Below, piece after piece: positions 52,201-59,326 of a DNA stretch of 64,000 nucleotides. The DNA is from Ruminococcus sp. (GTDB taxonomy: Bacteria > Bacillota_A > Clostridia > Oscillospirales > Ruminococcaceae). The stretch lies in NCBI RefSeq assembly GCF_016283395.1, contig NZ_JAEEMU010000032.1:257226-321225 (forward strand). Direction: 5' to 3'. Numbering within the stretch: position 1 is the stretch's first letter; each line of letters starts with the position of its first letter. The notes under the pieces were generated by a model. It worked only from the letters and a program-made list of their open reading frames with translations, was not told where the DNA came from and searched no databases. Both the position numbers and the translations under genes were made by a program.

Positions 52201-53754
52201 CTTGATATAGCCTTGTTCGGTACCCTTGGCAAATATCCATGATTCCATATTTTTTCCTTCATAGTTGTTTTCAGCATTTCTGAAGGTTCCTGCATCAGTA
52301 TCGGTATTCTGGTAAACTATCTTTATAGGAAATACATCACCTGCTTGTGCATCAGAAGGAATTTCAAGATCAAATGACAGCATCGTTCCGTCACCGCCAT
52401 AGTTTCCAGTACCTACTGCAGCTACATAGAAGCTATTTTCTTTGATCTTATTGGAAACTACCGATAAACGGTTAAGAGCATCTCCTTGTGTCAGAAAACC
52501 GTAATTTTTATCTTCAACAAGCGTAAGACGTGGATCCCACTCAATATGCAGTCCAACTTCTGAGTACTTACGATCAGCGCCTGAAACATTTAATGTTACC
52601 GTCTGAACACGTTTGCTTATGGCTTCACTTTTAGGAATCTCAAGTTTGCTGAGTGATAGTATAGGCTTTACAGTTGAAGAATAAGGATCATAATTATATA
52701 ATTCAGTCAGATCACCCAAAGCAGAACGCCCATCAATAACTTCGTCCTTGTCGATAACGTTCACAATGCAAGAAGGAGGAACGATATTCATTTCGTCGGA
52801 AACCGCACTGATAATATTCTTGCCTTTCTCAGTAAGCTTTACAGATACATTACCGTTTGCATCTGTAACATATTCTGTTTCTTTTCCGTTTACCGTGATC
52901 TTAGCACCTTCAAGAGGATTTGTATCCTCAGAAATGTACTTATTGAACGTAACACATGAAAGCTTGAGTTTTATCTCAGAACCTTGTGTAAAACTCTGAC
53001 TTCTTTTTATGCCAAAGAAGCTGTATGTATCATTGAAGGTGTTTGCATCGGTGTAAACAAATGCATTTATCTGGTCCCCGTCTTTTATTTCAGCCTCAAG
53101 AGACGGCGCAATCGTATCGTTTAAATAATAGCCGAAATCTCTGTCATCTTCAACTCCCCAGAGCTTTGTTATATACGATCCGAACTGACCTTCAGCTGTC
53201 TGATAGGTGTGTTCGCTGCCGCCGTATTTTTGATGCGCTATTATTAGAGCGTCGTTAATATCAAGCTTTCCGTTTTTATCGATATCATTTACGATAATAG
53301 GTTCCTGAACAATGCCGAACTGCTTTTTGTCATCAGAAATAGTAACAAAAACTTCTACATCCTTCCAAGGGAAAGCATCAACTTTAGATCCTGTAGCCAT
53401 TGCAGCATAATACTGCAAAATAAGCTGAGCATCATGGATAGTTATCTTGCCATCAGCATCAACATCGGCTGCTACAGTATCAATTTCAGTGTTTTTTTTG
53501 CAAAGATATTGCATGGTCAGTGCTGTATCCCTCGAATCAATTATTCCATCGTGGTTAACGTCACCATAAGTGATCTCAGCAGGTTCTGACTCCACCACTT
53601 TTATATTGTTCTGTGATGAGCTTATCTGCTGTGATGCATTGTAAGCCGTTGCGTTAAACGGTATAGCCGTCATTATCTGACTTCCTGCTATAGCAGTAGC
53701 GGCAACGGCTGACAATACACGTTTTTCAAGCTTTTTGTGTCCATTTTTCATCAT
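49255..53754 (-). CDS. Giant wall-anchored protein with dockerin-like, cohesin-like and C-type lectin domains
   Basis: A 1499-residue surface protein. The signal peptide is about 1-38. A dockerin-like pair of EF-type repeats lies at 64-117 (GDVNHDGIIDSRDTALTMQYL, DVDADGKITIHDAQLILQYY). A third EF-like loop (DIDKNGKLDINDALIIA) and a DUF4430-like segment run to ~255. A cohesin-like domain spans about 384-520. After a Thr-rich linker a C-type lectin domain lies at 551-672, with WIGG, a QPD motif (632-634) and WND (651-653). A second Thr linker leads to ~700 unrecognised residues, a third Thr-rich stretch, and LPQTG at 1463 with a membrane span and basic tail. QPD suggests galactose-type sugar binding. 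AGGAGG precedes the two tandem ATGs; the second (53751) is better spaced. Confidence 0.82.
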   Translation of the reverse strand: MMKNGHKKLEKRVLSAVAATAIAGSQIMTAIPFNATAYNASQQISSSQNNIKVVESEPAEITYGDVNHDGIIDSRDTALTMQYLCKKNTEIDTVAADVDADGKITIHDAQLILQYYAAMATGSKVDAFPWKDVEVFVTISDDKKQFGIVQEPIIVNDIDKNGKLDINDALIIAHQKYGGSEHTYQTAEGQFGSYITKLWGVEDDRDFGYYLNDTIAPSLEAEIKDGDQINAFVYTDANTFNDTYSFFGIKRSQSFTQGSEIKLKLSCVTFNKYISEDTNPLEGAKITVNGKETEYVTDANGNVSVKLTEKGKNIISAVSDEMNIVPPSCIVNVIDKDEVIDGRSALGDLTELYNYDPYSSTVKPILSLSKLEIPKSEAISKRVQTVTLNVSGADRKYSEVGLHIEWDPRLTLVEDKNYGFLTQGDALNRLSVVSNKIKENSFYVAAVGTGNYGGDGTMLSFDLEIPSDAQAGDVFPIKIVYQNTDTDAGTFRNAENNYEGKNMESWIFAKGTEQGYIKLLADDSVTTTTSTTTIATDIITSTTSTTTIPYTEKYQVFNAGMTWEDAKAYCEKIGGHLAVITSPEEQEQINKAIQAKAPSKSYLWIGGHCDEDRVFKWITGEPMDYKNWSGGQPDNDGGEDCMMAFTSNGRWNDNPNRGWMSNINNMGFICEWEEPHTETAPEPTSTTTTTTTTTTTSTTSTTSTTTEPVRLKIDGELKVTPMTKDEVKAAGIDLEDEDNFNSFQYSIQADFDAAGVVINKYVVVDKATGTPVSAKRTIKVEDTVIPVSNDKPTFIPDLNAFFVPLVHVEEVTVDEEMYMIIYGKSKWLKEFYDVQLIVVNNDQKALTDCSAKLNIPDGLTLVKGDELQDMGNLEPCEIKTADWKIRGDKEGDYDLTALFSGKNEDKQFDYTFKSQDTLHVYSSSALKMYIELPKYSYFNKDYVIKIGLKNVSDKPIYDLENQITGFEQGSNATLYRTKKGETEAIATKHQNLVNRSNITSIAVDELQPGETAVIELHVTDLWKSIYEQYIDAERFDANQKRLLAYLSLNPRMMNIARFYSLYEACFSELPTEHILKNVSVSFTGSGSIPYEVLYTDNGTAPNGVVRRIWTNAASNRLVDIFNGPSNNTGSAFETFRQNYIFNYDTSAAREDVTDFEAYINERLSQGRLSGVIDVVTDMFMAVEPKENVSVKVKVYAADQFPAPPKFGTVSSLKKASDNAFELTDMNGTTPDTDGYINITEGTVIRLTAKEAGKTGVISLLYSDGTKEEYKVRSVEAHECSSTGGYILVNAPSNGNKGLAVKVCDTCGEIIDSVTIDAAAVAMLSNKKAYADIRVAVEDAVKASEKTELSLFGNVKVTADVTIPENIDILIAPNTVIKVNDGCKLIAKGNVKDFSGYGYDLSGNGPIVTTTTTSTSSTTTTTTTTTTTTTTSTTTTTTTNTTTSTSDTTTSSTVPTNPDDNGTLPQTGYPVAYKVITGLAALATAAGAIIVVKNKKKDEE

Positions 53755-53818
53755 AAAAACCTCCTTTTTGTACGTTTCGCAGTGCTATAAGTATTATAAT
53801 AAATACTGCGATGCAAAA

Positions 53819-53847
53819 ATTATAACAAATTATTTACTGTAAGTCAA
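53819..53847 (-). promoter_or_regulatory. Promoter of the lectin/cohesin-like gene
   Basis: On the - strand TTGACT (53847-53842), 17-base spacer, TATAAT (53824-53819). A dyad with arms CGCAGT (53778-53783) and ACTGCG (53805-53810) and an inner AGTATT/AATACT lies in the 5' leader and could be an operator or a leader hairpin. Confidence 0.75.
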
Positions 53848-54383
53848 TATAATTTGTGGATATTTGTAGGATTTGCCAAAGACTGTAACAGCAGAAAAAT
53901 TGTAAGTCTGATGAACTAAAAGATATGATAGCATTCTCGATAATGTGGCTAAAAAAGTTTGCACGCGTGATTAGGTCAGGAGAGATTAATGTTAGTTCAG
54001 AAATGCCCTGATACCAATCAAAAAAGCTGTCTGCTGGCAATAAAAAAGTGTCATACTTGTGTCATGACAACTATGAAGGAAGGTAATGGATCAAAAATGA
54101 ACTCAAAAGAAGGTTTCTCGAATTTGCCGATATGCGGTTAAAATTCAGAATACATATGAAATTGTTAAATAAATTTCCAGCCATTCGTAATGAGCAGGTC
54201 GCAGATTTGAGTTCAGTCACAAGCTCCAATAAAACTGAATAATCCGAAAGAATTCTTCACTATGACCACTCCTTGAAATAAATACAGCATACCCCCGAAG
54301 CTGACAGTGTAAAAACAGTTGGCTTCGGGACTTTTTCAGCAGGGGTATAATCCTTTCCTATCGTTTGCAATGGCTTTTTGAGA
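53848..54383. other. Intergenic region with no supported gene, containing a terminator-like stem
   Basis: No gene with a ribosome binding site was found. A + strand stem with CCCGAAGC (54294-54301) and GCTTCGGG (54322-54329) is followed by ACTTTTT, like a terminator, yet no + strand gene precedes it. A short frame (about 54119-54241, reading EFADMRLKFRIHMKLLNKF...) has no plausible start and may be decayed sequence. GTGTCAT occurs twice near 54048-54065. Confidence 0.4.
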
Positions 54384-54624
54384 TTGGACAAACCGCATTT
54401 TCGATGTTATAATATAATCATACCAAAGAGGAAAGGGGCTGTACAAATGGTAACAAGTAAGGACTCCATACAGCACATTTTCCGCTCAGTGCTCATTTGT
54501 ACAGAGCGGATGTGTAAAGCAGAACGATGTTGAAGAAACTGCTTTCTGAATGATCTTTGAAAAATATGTGCCATTAAAAGCTCCGTCTGAACTTCCATTA
54601 GGTTCGGGCGGAGCTTTTCTTATA
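54384..54624 (+). ncRNA. Short independent transcript (small RNA or leader peptide) before the Rrf2 gene
   Basis: A promoter TTGGAC (54384-54389), 18-base spacer, TATAAT (54408-54413) is followed about 160 bases later by a strong terminator: a 17-bp stem (54576-54592 with 54602-54618, AAAAGCTCCG...CGGAGCTTTT) and TTTTCTTAT. The transcript would be about 200 nt. Within it a 28-codon frame (54447-54533, MVTSKDSIQHIFRS...) has AAAGGGG upstream and ends CKAERC. It could be a small RNA or a leader peptide unit. No T-box or SAM motif was recognised. Confidence 0.45.
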
Positions 54625-54657
54625 GCTGTTTATAAACAAATATTATAGCGAAAACAC

Positions 54658-54712
54658 TTGAAATATATCCCCATATATGTTATACTTATTATACCGATAG
54701 GAATTATAATAA
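54658..54712 (+). promoter_or_regulatory. Rrf2 gene promoter with probable autoregulatory operator
   Basis: TTGAAA (54658-54663), 17-base spacer, TATACT (54681-54686). An imperfect dyad, TTATTATACC-GATA-GGAATTATAATAA (54686-54712), begins at the end of the -10 box. Its right half, GATAGGAATTAT, recurs at the same place in the cysK promoter. Confidence 0.72.
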
Positions 54713-54731
54713 TATAAAGGAGAGGAACAAA

Positions 54732-55178
54732 ATGAGAGTATCATCAAAGGTCGAATGCGGTATTATTGCGCTTGTAGATATAGCCGTCAATTCAAGAAAT
54801 AACAATATAGTCAAACTTAACGCAGTATCAAAGAGGAATAATATCTCAGCAAAATATCTTGAACAGATCGTACCGCTTCTGAAACACGCTGATTTTCTGA
54901 GAAGTGTTAAAGGCTCGGGCGGCGGATATGTCCTTGCACGTGATCCTGCTCAAATAACAATAAATGAGATAGTAAACGCCCTCGATGATACAATATTTAC
55001 GCCTTCCGTATTCAACGGTCAGCTTGAAGCCACGGCTACAGAAACAATATCCGAGTGCTTATGGACGCCTGTAAATGACTACCTTCAGAAGTTCTCACAA
55101 AAACTGACACTGAAAGATCTTGCAGATAAATATATCGAGAAGCAAACGGACGCACTTGAACCTATGTATTACATATGA
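54732..55178 (+). CDS. Rrf2-family regulator (CymR-like)
   Basis: A 148-residue winged-helix regulator: MRVSSKVECGIIALVDIAVN, ISAKYLEQIVPLLKHADFLRSVKGSGGGYVLARDPAQITINEIVNAL. The Rrf2 family includes CymR (cysteine metabolism) and IscR (Fe-S). The usual three-Cys cluster site of IscR is absent; only single cysteines are present (one in SECLW), so a CymR-like mode, possibly with CysK as co-repressor, is favoured. It lies next to convergent cysK, and its promoter shares an element with that of cysK. AAAGGAGAGG precedes ATG 54732. Confidence 0.85.
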   Translation: MRVSSKVECGIIALVDIAVNSRNNNIVKLNAVSKRNNISAKYLEQIVPLLKHADFLRSVKGSGGGYVLARDPAQITINEIVNALDDTIFTPSVFNGQLEATATETISECLWTPVNDYLQKFSQKLTLKDLADKYIEKQTDALEPMYYI

Positions 55179-55185
55179 ATACAAC

Positions 55186-55227
55186 ATATCCCGAAGCAGT
55201 TCAAAACTGCTTTGGGATATTTTTTTG
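55186..55227 (+). terminator. Terminator of the Rrf2 gene
   Basis: ATATCCCGAAGCAGT (55186-55200), loop TCAAA, ACTGCTTTGGGATAT (55206-55220), then TTTTTTTG. Confidence 0.92.
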
Positions 55228-55245
55228 TTATATTATGGCATAAAA

Positions 55246-55273
55246 ACAGCTCAAACCGAAAGATCTGAGCTGT
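55246..55273 (-). terminator. Terminator of cysK
   Basis: On the - strand ACAGCTCA...TGAGCTGT (55273-55246) is followed by TTTTTATG. It is separate from the Rrf2 terminator. Confidence 0.8.
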
Positions 55274-55280
55274 ATGTTTA

Positions 55281-56213
55281 TCAGTCGTTGAAAAGAGGTG
55301 TAGAATAGTATCTGTCACCGCTGTCGGGAAGCAGAGCAACTATTGTTTTGCCCTTGTTCTCAGGTCTTTTTGCAAGCTCTAAAGCTGCGTAGTAAGCAGC
55401 ACCTGCTGAAATACCAACGAGTATGCCCTCCTGCTTTGCAATGAGCTTTGATGTTTCAAATGAAGCTTCGTTTGAAACTGCGATGACTTCGTCATATACA
55501 TCGGTATTGAGAGTCTTTGGAACAAATCCTGCACCGATACCCTGTATCTTGTGCGGACCTGCTGTGCCCTTTGAAAGAACAGGAGAATCCTCAGGCTCAA
55601 CTGCGACTACCTTTACGTTTGGATTTTGAGATTTAAGGTATTCGCCTGTACCTGTTACTGTACCGCCTGTACCTACACCTGCAACAAATATATCTACCTT
55701 TCCGTCAGTATCGTTCCATACCTCAGGACCTGTTGTAAGTCTGTGTATTTCAGGGTTGGCAGGGTTCTCAAACTGCTCTGGAACGAAGCTGTTGGGAGTT
55801 TCCTTTGCAAGCTCCTCGGCCTTTGCGATAGCACCCTTCATGCCCTTTGAGCCTTCTGTGAGAACTATCTCTGCACCATAAGCCTTGAGGATATTTCTTC
55901 TCTCAACGCTCATGGTCTCAGGCATTGTAAGGATTATCTTATAGCCCTTTGCTGCTGCGATAGAAGCAAGACCGATACCTGTATTGCCTGATGTTGGCTC
56001 GATGATAGTTGCGCCCTTTTTGAGAACTCCTCTTTTTTCTGCGTCCTCGATCATAGCAAGAGCGATTCTGTCCTTTACGCTTCCTGCGGGATTGAAGTAT
56101 TCAAGCTTAGCAAGTACAGTTGCGTTTATACCCTGTGACTTTTCAATGTTTGTGAACTCAACAAGCGGTGTATTACCGATAAGACCTGTTGCACCCTTAT
56201 AAATCTTTGACAT
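55281..56213 (-). CDS. cysK: Cysteine synthase (O-acetylserine sulfhydrylase)
   Basis: A 310-residue PLP enzyme that makes cysteine from O-acetylserine and sulfide. [12 protein letters not shown] holds the PLP Lys (K47). [30 protein letters not shown] and [16 protein letters not shown] bind the substrate and phosphate, and [14 protein letters not shown] is the usual C-terminus. The residues around the active-site entrance are those of CysK, able to bind a partner such as CymR in other Firmicutes. It has its own promoter, 96 bp from the previous unit's terminator. AGGAGG precedes ATG 56213. Confidence 0.96.
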   Translation of the reverse strand: MSKIYKGATGLIGNTPLVEFTNIEKSQGINATVLAKLEYFNPAGSVKDRIALAMIEDAEKRGVLKKGATIIEPTSGNTGIGLASIAAAKGYKIILTMPETMSVERRNILKAYGAEIVLTEGSKGMKGAIAKAEELAKETPNSFVPEQFENPANPEIHRLTTGPEVWNDTDGKVDIFVAGVGTGGTVTGTGEYLKSQNPNVKVVAVEPEDSPVLSKGTAGPHKIQGIGAGFVPKTLNTDVYDEVIAVSNEASFETSKLIAKQEGILVGISAGAAYYAALELAKRPENKGKTIVALLPDSGDRYYSTPLFND

Positions 56214-56240
56214 ATTTATTTCCTCCTTCTGATAGTAAAC

Positions 56241-56293
56241 TAATAATTCCTATCTGTTAAGTATATTATACACCTGTTTCAGTCTGAAATCAA
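56241..56293 (-). promoter_or_regulatory. cysK promoter with Rrf2-type element
   Basis: On the - strand TTGATT (56293-56288), 17-base spacer, TATAAT (56270-56265). GATAGGAATTATTA (56254-56241) lies over the transcription start, matching the element in the Rrf2 gene promoter at a similar distance from the -10 box. Confidence 0.75.
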
Positions 56294-56363
56294 GCCCCTT
56301 GAATATTCTTTTTGTTTATTCTGAGTTATAGGTTTTGGCTATAACTGTTCTGCCCGTGAAATA

Positions 56364-56389
56364 AAAGCACGAACTAAAGTCCGTGCTTT
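56364..56389 (-). terminator. Terminator of the trxB-containing unit
   Basis: On the - strand AAAGCACGGAC, loop TTTA, GTTCGTGCTTT, followed by TATTTCA. It starts two bases after the trxB stop codon. Confidence 0.85.
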
Positions 56390-56391
56390 GC

Positions 56392-57303
56392 TCAGTATTT
56401 ATCATTGATGTAGTTCAGTGCAGATACAGCTGCATTTGCACCGTCTGCTGCTGCGGTTATTACCTGACGGACTGCCTTTGTACGCACATCTCCTGCTGCA
56501 AACAATCCCTCCGCTGAGGTGATGCCGCTTTCATCTGCAATGACATATCCTCTTTCGTCAAGATCGGCTGTACCTTTGAGCAGGGAAGTATTCGGCAGTG
56601 AGCCCACTGCAACGAAAACGCCGTCAATACTGAGAGTTTTCTCGGCACCTTTTTGAACGAGCTTTATGCCTGTGACCGAATCCGAGCCGATTATTTCAGC
56701 AGGTACGGCTTCAAGAACGAACTCGATATTTGCAGCTTCTTCCGCCTTTTTTACCAGCGAAGCATTTGCTCTGAACTCATTCCGACGGTGTACGATATAC
56801 ACCTTTTCAGCCGTTTTTGAAAGGTACAGAGCGTCTGAAAGCGCGGTATCTCCGCCACCGATGACAGCCACTGTTCTGCCCTCGAAGAATGCTCCGTCAC
56901 AGAGAGCACAGTAGGAAACTCCCCTGCCTGCGAACTCTTCCTCGCCTGCAATTCCAAGCTTTCTCGGTGAAGCACCGAGAGCGTATATCACTGTCTTTGA
57001 CTCAACGCTGTTGCCGTCAGAAAGTACGACCTTCCAGATGCTGTCTGTACGGGAAAGCTCCGTGACTTCGCCCTCGATAAACTCAGTACCTAAAGCCTCA
57101 GCGTGTTCGCGGAATTTCTCACCGAGAGAAAAGCCGTCGATACTGTAGTATCCGAGGTAGTTGTCCACCTGTTCGGTATAGGCTATCTGTCCCGTGCCCA
57201 TGTACTCCTTTTCTATAACTACAAAGCTGAGACCTGCACGGCTGGCATATACAGCGGCAGACAGTCCCGCAGGACCGCTGCCCAGAATTATAATATCGTA
57301 CAT
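56392..57303 (-). CDS. trxB: Thioredoxin reductase
   Basis: A 303-residue FAD enzyme: IIILGSGPAGLSAAVYASRAG (FAD site), VIGGGDTALSDALYLS (NADPH site), GLFAAGDVRTKAVRQVITAAADGANAA. The redox pair is C132-A-L-C135 (CALC instead of the common CATC). It reduces the thioredoxin encoded three genes upstream in the same operon and so could keep sulfur carriers or persulfides reduced. It starts 5 bases after the JAMM gene's stop and ends the operon at a terminator. Confidence 0.94.
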   Translation of the reverse strand: MYDIIILGSGPAGLSAAVYASRAGLSFVVIEKEYMGTGQIAYTEQVDNYLGYYSIDGFSLGEKFREHAEALGTEFIEGEVTELSRTDSIWKVVLSDGNSVESKTVIYALGASPRKLGIAGEEEFAGRGVSYCALCDGAFFEGRTVAVIGGGDTALSDALYLSKTAEKVYIVHRRNEFRANASLVKKAEEAANIEFVLEAVPAEIIGSDSVTGIKLVQKGAEKTLSIDGVFVAVGSLPNTSLLKGTADLDERGYVIADESGITSAEGLFAAGDVRTKAVRQVITAAADGANAAVSALNYINDKY

Positions 57304-57307
57304 AGCT

Positions 57308-57721
57308 TTAGTCCTGTACTATGACGAGTTCTTCCTTTTCAGCCTTGTCACCCTCGATGTGGAATGAATTGAGAACAGGCTCGTCGTCCATAAGTGAGAT
57401 TATCATGTAGCTTGCACTGCTGTCGTAGGCAAGTCTCTTGTCCTCATCGGAAGGGCGTGAAGGAGAAACAGGGTGAGAGTGCCAGTTGCCAAGGGGAGTA
57501 AGACCGTTGGCTCTCATGTCCTTTACTGCAAAGAGCTGCTCCTTAGGATCAAGGGTGAAATGCTCCTCAGCATGATCTACATTTGTAAGGATATAGACCT
57601 TTTTCACTATCTTGTCGCTGCCGCTCAGCTCACCTGCGATAAGTCCGCAGGCTTCAACAGGAGCTTCGCTTTTTGCGTGTGCAACTATCTTCTCATAATC
57701 GCTTTTGCTGAGTTTTATCAT
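57308..57721 (-). CDS. hcyD: JAMM/Mov34 metalloprotease for the sulfur carrier (HcyD/Mec-like)
   Basis: A 137-residue zinc protease. The JAMM motif is complete: E22 in PVEACGLIAGE, then NWHSHPVSPSRPSDED fitting HxH-x7-S-x2-D. In Wolinella HcyD such an enzyme trims the extra C-terminal residue from the carrier; in Mycobacterium Mec releases cysteine from CysO. The carrier here ends GGGQ, so removal of Gln to expose Gly-Gly is a likely first job. The ATG overlaps the stop of the E1 gene (ATGA). Confidence 0.87.
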   Translation of the reverse strand: MIKLSKSDYEKIVAHAKSEAPVEACGLIAGELSGSDKIVKKVYILTNVDHAEEHFTLDPKEQLFAVKDMRANGLTPLGNWHSHPVSPSRPSDEDKRLAYDSSASYMIISLMDDEPVLNSFHIEGDKAEKEELVIVQD

Positions 57722-58530
57722 AGACCAACACCGTCACATTCTGCCTGTTCGTAGTCGATAAGCTCGGTTATTGTAGGATTATCACCGCATACTGCGCAGT
57801 TGTGGGTATCGCTCGGGAGCTTTACCTTTCTGAACTGCATTTTCAGTGCATCATATGTGAGGAGATAGCCTGTGAGGAGTTCTCCCACACCCAGAATGTA
57901 CTTTACTGCTTCCATAGCCTGCAAGCTTCCGATAACACCGCCCATTGCGCCTATAACGCCTGCCTGCTTGCAGGTAGGTACAGCGTCCTTCGGGGGCGGT
58001 TCCTTGAAGACGCAGCGATAGCAAGGTCCCTGACCGGGAACATAGGTCATGAGCTGTCCCTGGAAACGGATAATTCCTGCGTGTGAGAAAGGCTTCTTAG
58101 CCATAACGCAGGCATCGTTTATAAGGAACTTTGCAGGGAAATTATCAGTACCGTCGATGATGAAATCGTAATCCTTGATGATGTCGAGGATATTTTCACT
58201 TGTGATGAACTCATGGTAGGTTATGACCTTTACATCAGGGTTCATAGCCTCCATAGTTTCCTTTGCGGACTGTACCTTCGGCTTGCCTACGTCCTTTGTC
58301 TGGTGGATTATCTGTCTCTGGAGGTTGGAAAGGTCTACCTCGTCAGCGTCAGCGATACCGATAGTACCGATACCTGCTGCTGCAAGATACATTGCAACAG
58401 GTGCGCCAAGACCGCCTGCACCGATAACGAGTACCTTTGCGTTAAGGAGCTTCTTCTGTCCCTTTGCACCTACCTCTTTGAGTATGATATGGCGCGAATA
58501 ACGTTCTATCTGTTCATTGGTGAATGCCAT
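57718..58530 (-). CDS. hcyF: ThiF/MoeB-like E1 enzyme for the sulfur carrier (HcyF-like)
   Basis: A 270-residue adenylyltransferase: RYSRHIILKEVG, VLVIGAGGLGAPVAMYLAAAG (ATP site), DADEVDLSNLQRQIIHQ, GTDNFPAKFLINDAC, zinc cysteines CYRC and CAVC, and C in PTCKQAG as the possible thiol acceptor. It adenylates the carrier C-terminus for sulfur transfer. Start ATG 58530 overlaps the carrier stop (TAATG) and its stop overlaps the JAMM start. No rhodanese domain is fused, in contrast to the second E1 at the right edge. The carrier-E1-JAMM order parallels hcyS-hcyF-hcyD. Confidence 0.9.
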   Translation of the reverse strand: MAFTNEQIERYSRHIILKEVGAKGQKKLLNAKVLVIGAGGLGAPVAMYLAAAGIGTIGIADADEVDLSNLQRQIIHQTKDVGKPKVQSAKETMEAMNPDVKVITYHEFITSENILDIIKDYDFIIDGTDNFPAKFLINDACVMAKKPFSHAGIIRFQGQLMTYVPGQGPCYRCVFKEPPPKDAVPTCKQAGVIGAMGGVIGSLQAMEAVKYILGVGELLTGYLLTYDALKMQFRKVKLPSDTHNCAVCGDNPTITELIDYEQAECDGVGL

Positions 58531-58736
58531 TACTGACCGCCTCCCATAAAGTATAAGAATTCTACTGTGTCACCGTCTTTCAGTACGGTTTCCTCAAACT
58601 GACCGTGGTCAACGAAATCATCGTTGATAGTGACAGTTACGTATTCGGGTGTTTCAACTTTTTCGTCAATAACAAGCTGTGCAACGGTAAGTCCGTCGGC
58701 AACTTCCTTTTTTACTCCTGCAACTGTGATCTTCAT
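58530..58736 (-). CDS. hcyS: ThiS/MoaD-like sulfur carrier ending in GGGQ (HcyS-like)
   Basis: A 68-residue beta-grasp protein: MKITVAGVKKEVADGLTVAQLV... ending DTVEFLYFMGGGQ. ThiS and MoaD end in Gly-Gly; here a Gln follows, so the C-terminus is masked, as in Wolinella HcyS, which carries an extra Ala. After trimming by the JAMM protease and adenylation by the ThiF-like enzyme it would carry a thiocarboxylate as the sulfur donor for MetY. AAGGAG precedes ATG 58736. The three genes are tightly coupled. Confidence 0.88.
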   Translation of the reverse strand: MKITVAGVKKEVADGLTVAQLVIDEKVETPEYVTVTINDDFVDHGQFEETVLKDGDTVEFLYFMGGGQ

Positions 58737-58749
58737 TTATATCTGCTCC

Positions 58750-59067
58750 TTAAATAGTATTATCTATAAGAGTTATTATCTCGTCTTTTTTTACCGCACC
58801 TCTGATACGTGATACTTCCGCGCCTTTGTTGAAGAGGATAAGTGTGGGAGCGGCTTGTATACTGTATTTTTCCACAAGCTCCTTCTCGAAGTTTGTGTTT
58901 ATCTTCACTATTTTTATCTTGTCCGCATACTCTGTTTCAAGCTGGCTCAGTATGGGAGACATACGCTTGCATGGTATGCAGCTGTCAGAATAGAAATCAG
59001 CAAGTACGGGCAGCTCTGAGCTGAGTACTTCGCTGTCGAATTCGTCTTTGCTTATCCTTGCAGGCAT
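58750..59067 (-). CDS. Thioredoxin-like protein
   Basis: A 105-residue thioredoxin fold: LPVLADFYSDSCIPCKRMSPIL with redox pair C-I-P-C, KIVKINTNFEKELVEKYSIQAAPTLILFNKG (cis-Pro in APT) and a short C-terminal helix. Start ATG 59067 comes one base after the TusA-like stop; earlier in-frame codons lie inside that gene. The CIPC motif differs from the CGPC of the housekeeping thioredoxin, suggesting a specialised role such as reducing the carrier or a persulfide. TrxB in the same operon is the probable reductant. Confidence 0.87.
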   Translation of the reverse strand: MPARISKDEFDSEVLSSELPVLADFYSDSCIPCKRMSPILSQLETEYADKIKIVKINTNFEKELVEKYSIQAAPTLILFNKGAEVSRIRGAVKKDEIITLIDNTI

Positions 59068-59068
59068 A

Positions 59069-59314
59069 TCAGTCACCGACTTTCTGTACGATAAGCTCAA
59101 ATGTGCCGTCGCCGTTGTCTGTAAGGCTGAGCACCTTGTGTCCCTCTTCCTTGATGCTCTTAGGGACGTTCTGTACGGGTTCGCCGTCGTTAAGTTTTAT
59201 GGAGAGTATATCTCCGTCGTCAAGCTCTTCAAGAGCTATCTTTGCCTTAACAAAAGTTATAGGGCAATTTACATCAGTGATGTCGATTGAATCTGTAATA
59301 TTGAACTCTGCCAT
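59069..59314 (-). CDS. TusA/SirA-family sulfur relay protein
   Basis: An 81-residue protein: DITDVNCPITFVKAKIALEELDDGDILSIKLNDGEPVQNVPKSI. It has the fold of TusA, whose Cys carries a persulfide. The usual CPxP is CPIT here: Cys and first Pro are kept, the second Pro is not. This variant is known beside O-acetylhomoserine sulfhydrylases. It lies just after metY and just before the thioredoxin gene, so it may pass sulfur from the desulfurase to the carrier. AAGGAGG precedes ATG 59314. Confidence 0.85.
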   Translation of the reverse strand: MAEFNITDSIDITDVNCPITFVKAKIALEELDDGDILSIKLNDGEPVQNVPKSIKEEGHKVLSLTDNGDGTFELIVQKVGD

Positions 59315-59326
59315 GTATATCCTCCT

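Noticed and set aside
53848..54241. A protein-coding gene in the region upstream of the lectin/cohesin-like gene
   Set aside because: Open frames on both strands are short, lack ribosome binding sites and resemble no family known to me.
54384..54624. A T-box or SAM riboswitch before the Rrf2 gene
   Set aside because: No T-box sequence or SAM-aptamer pattern could be recognised, and the unit has its own promoter and terminator.
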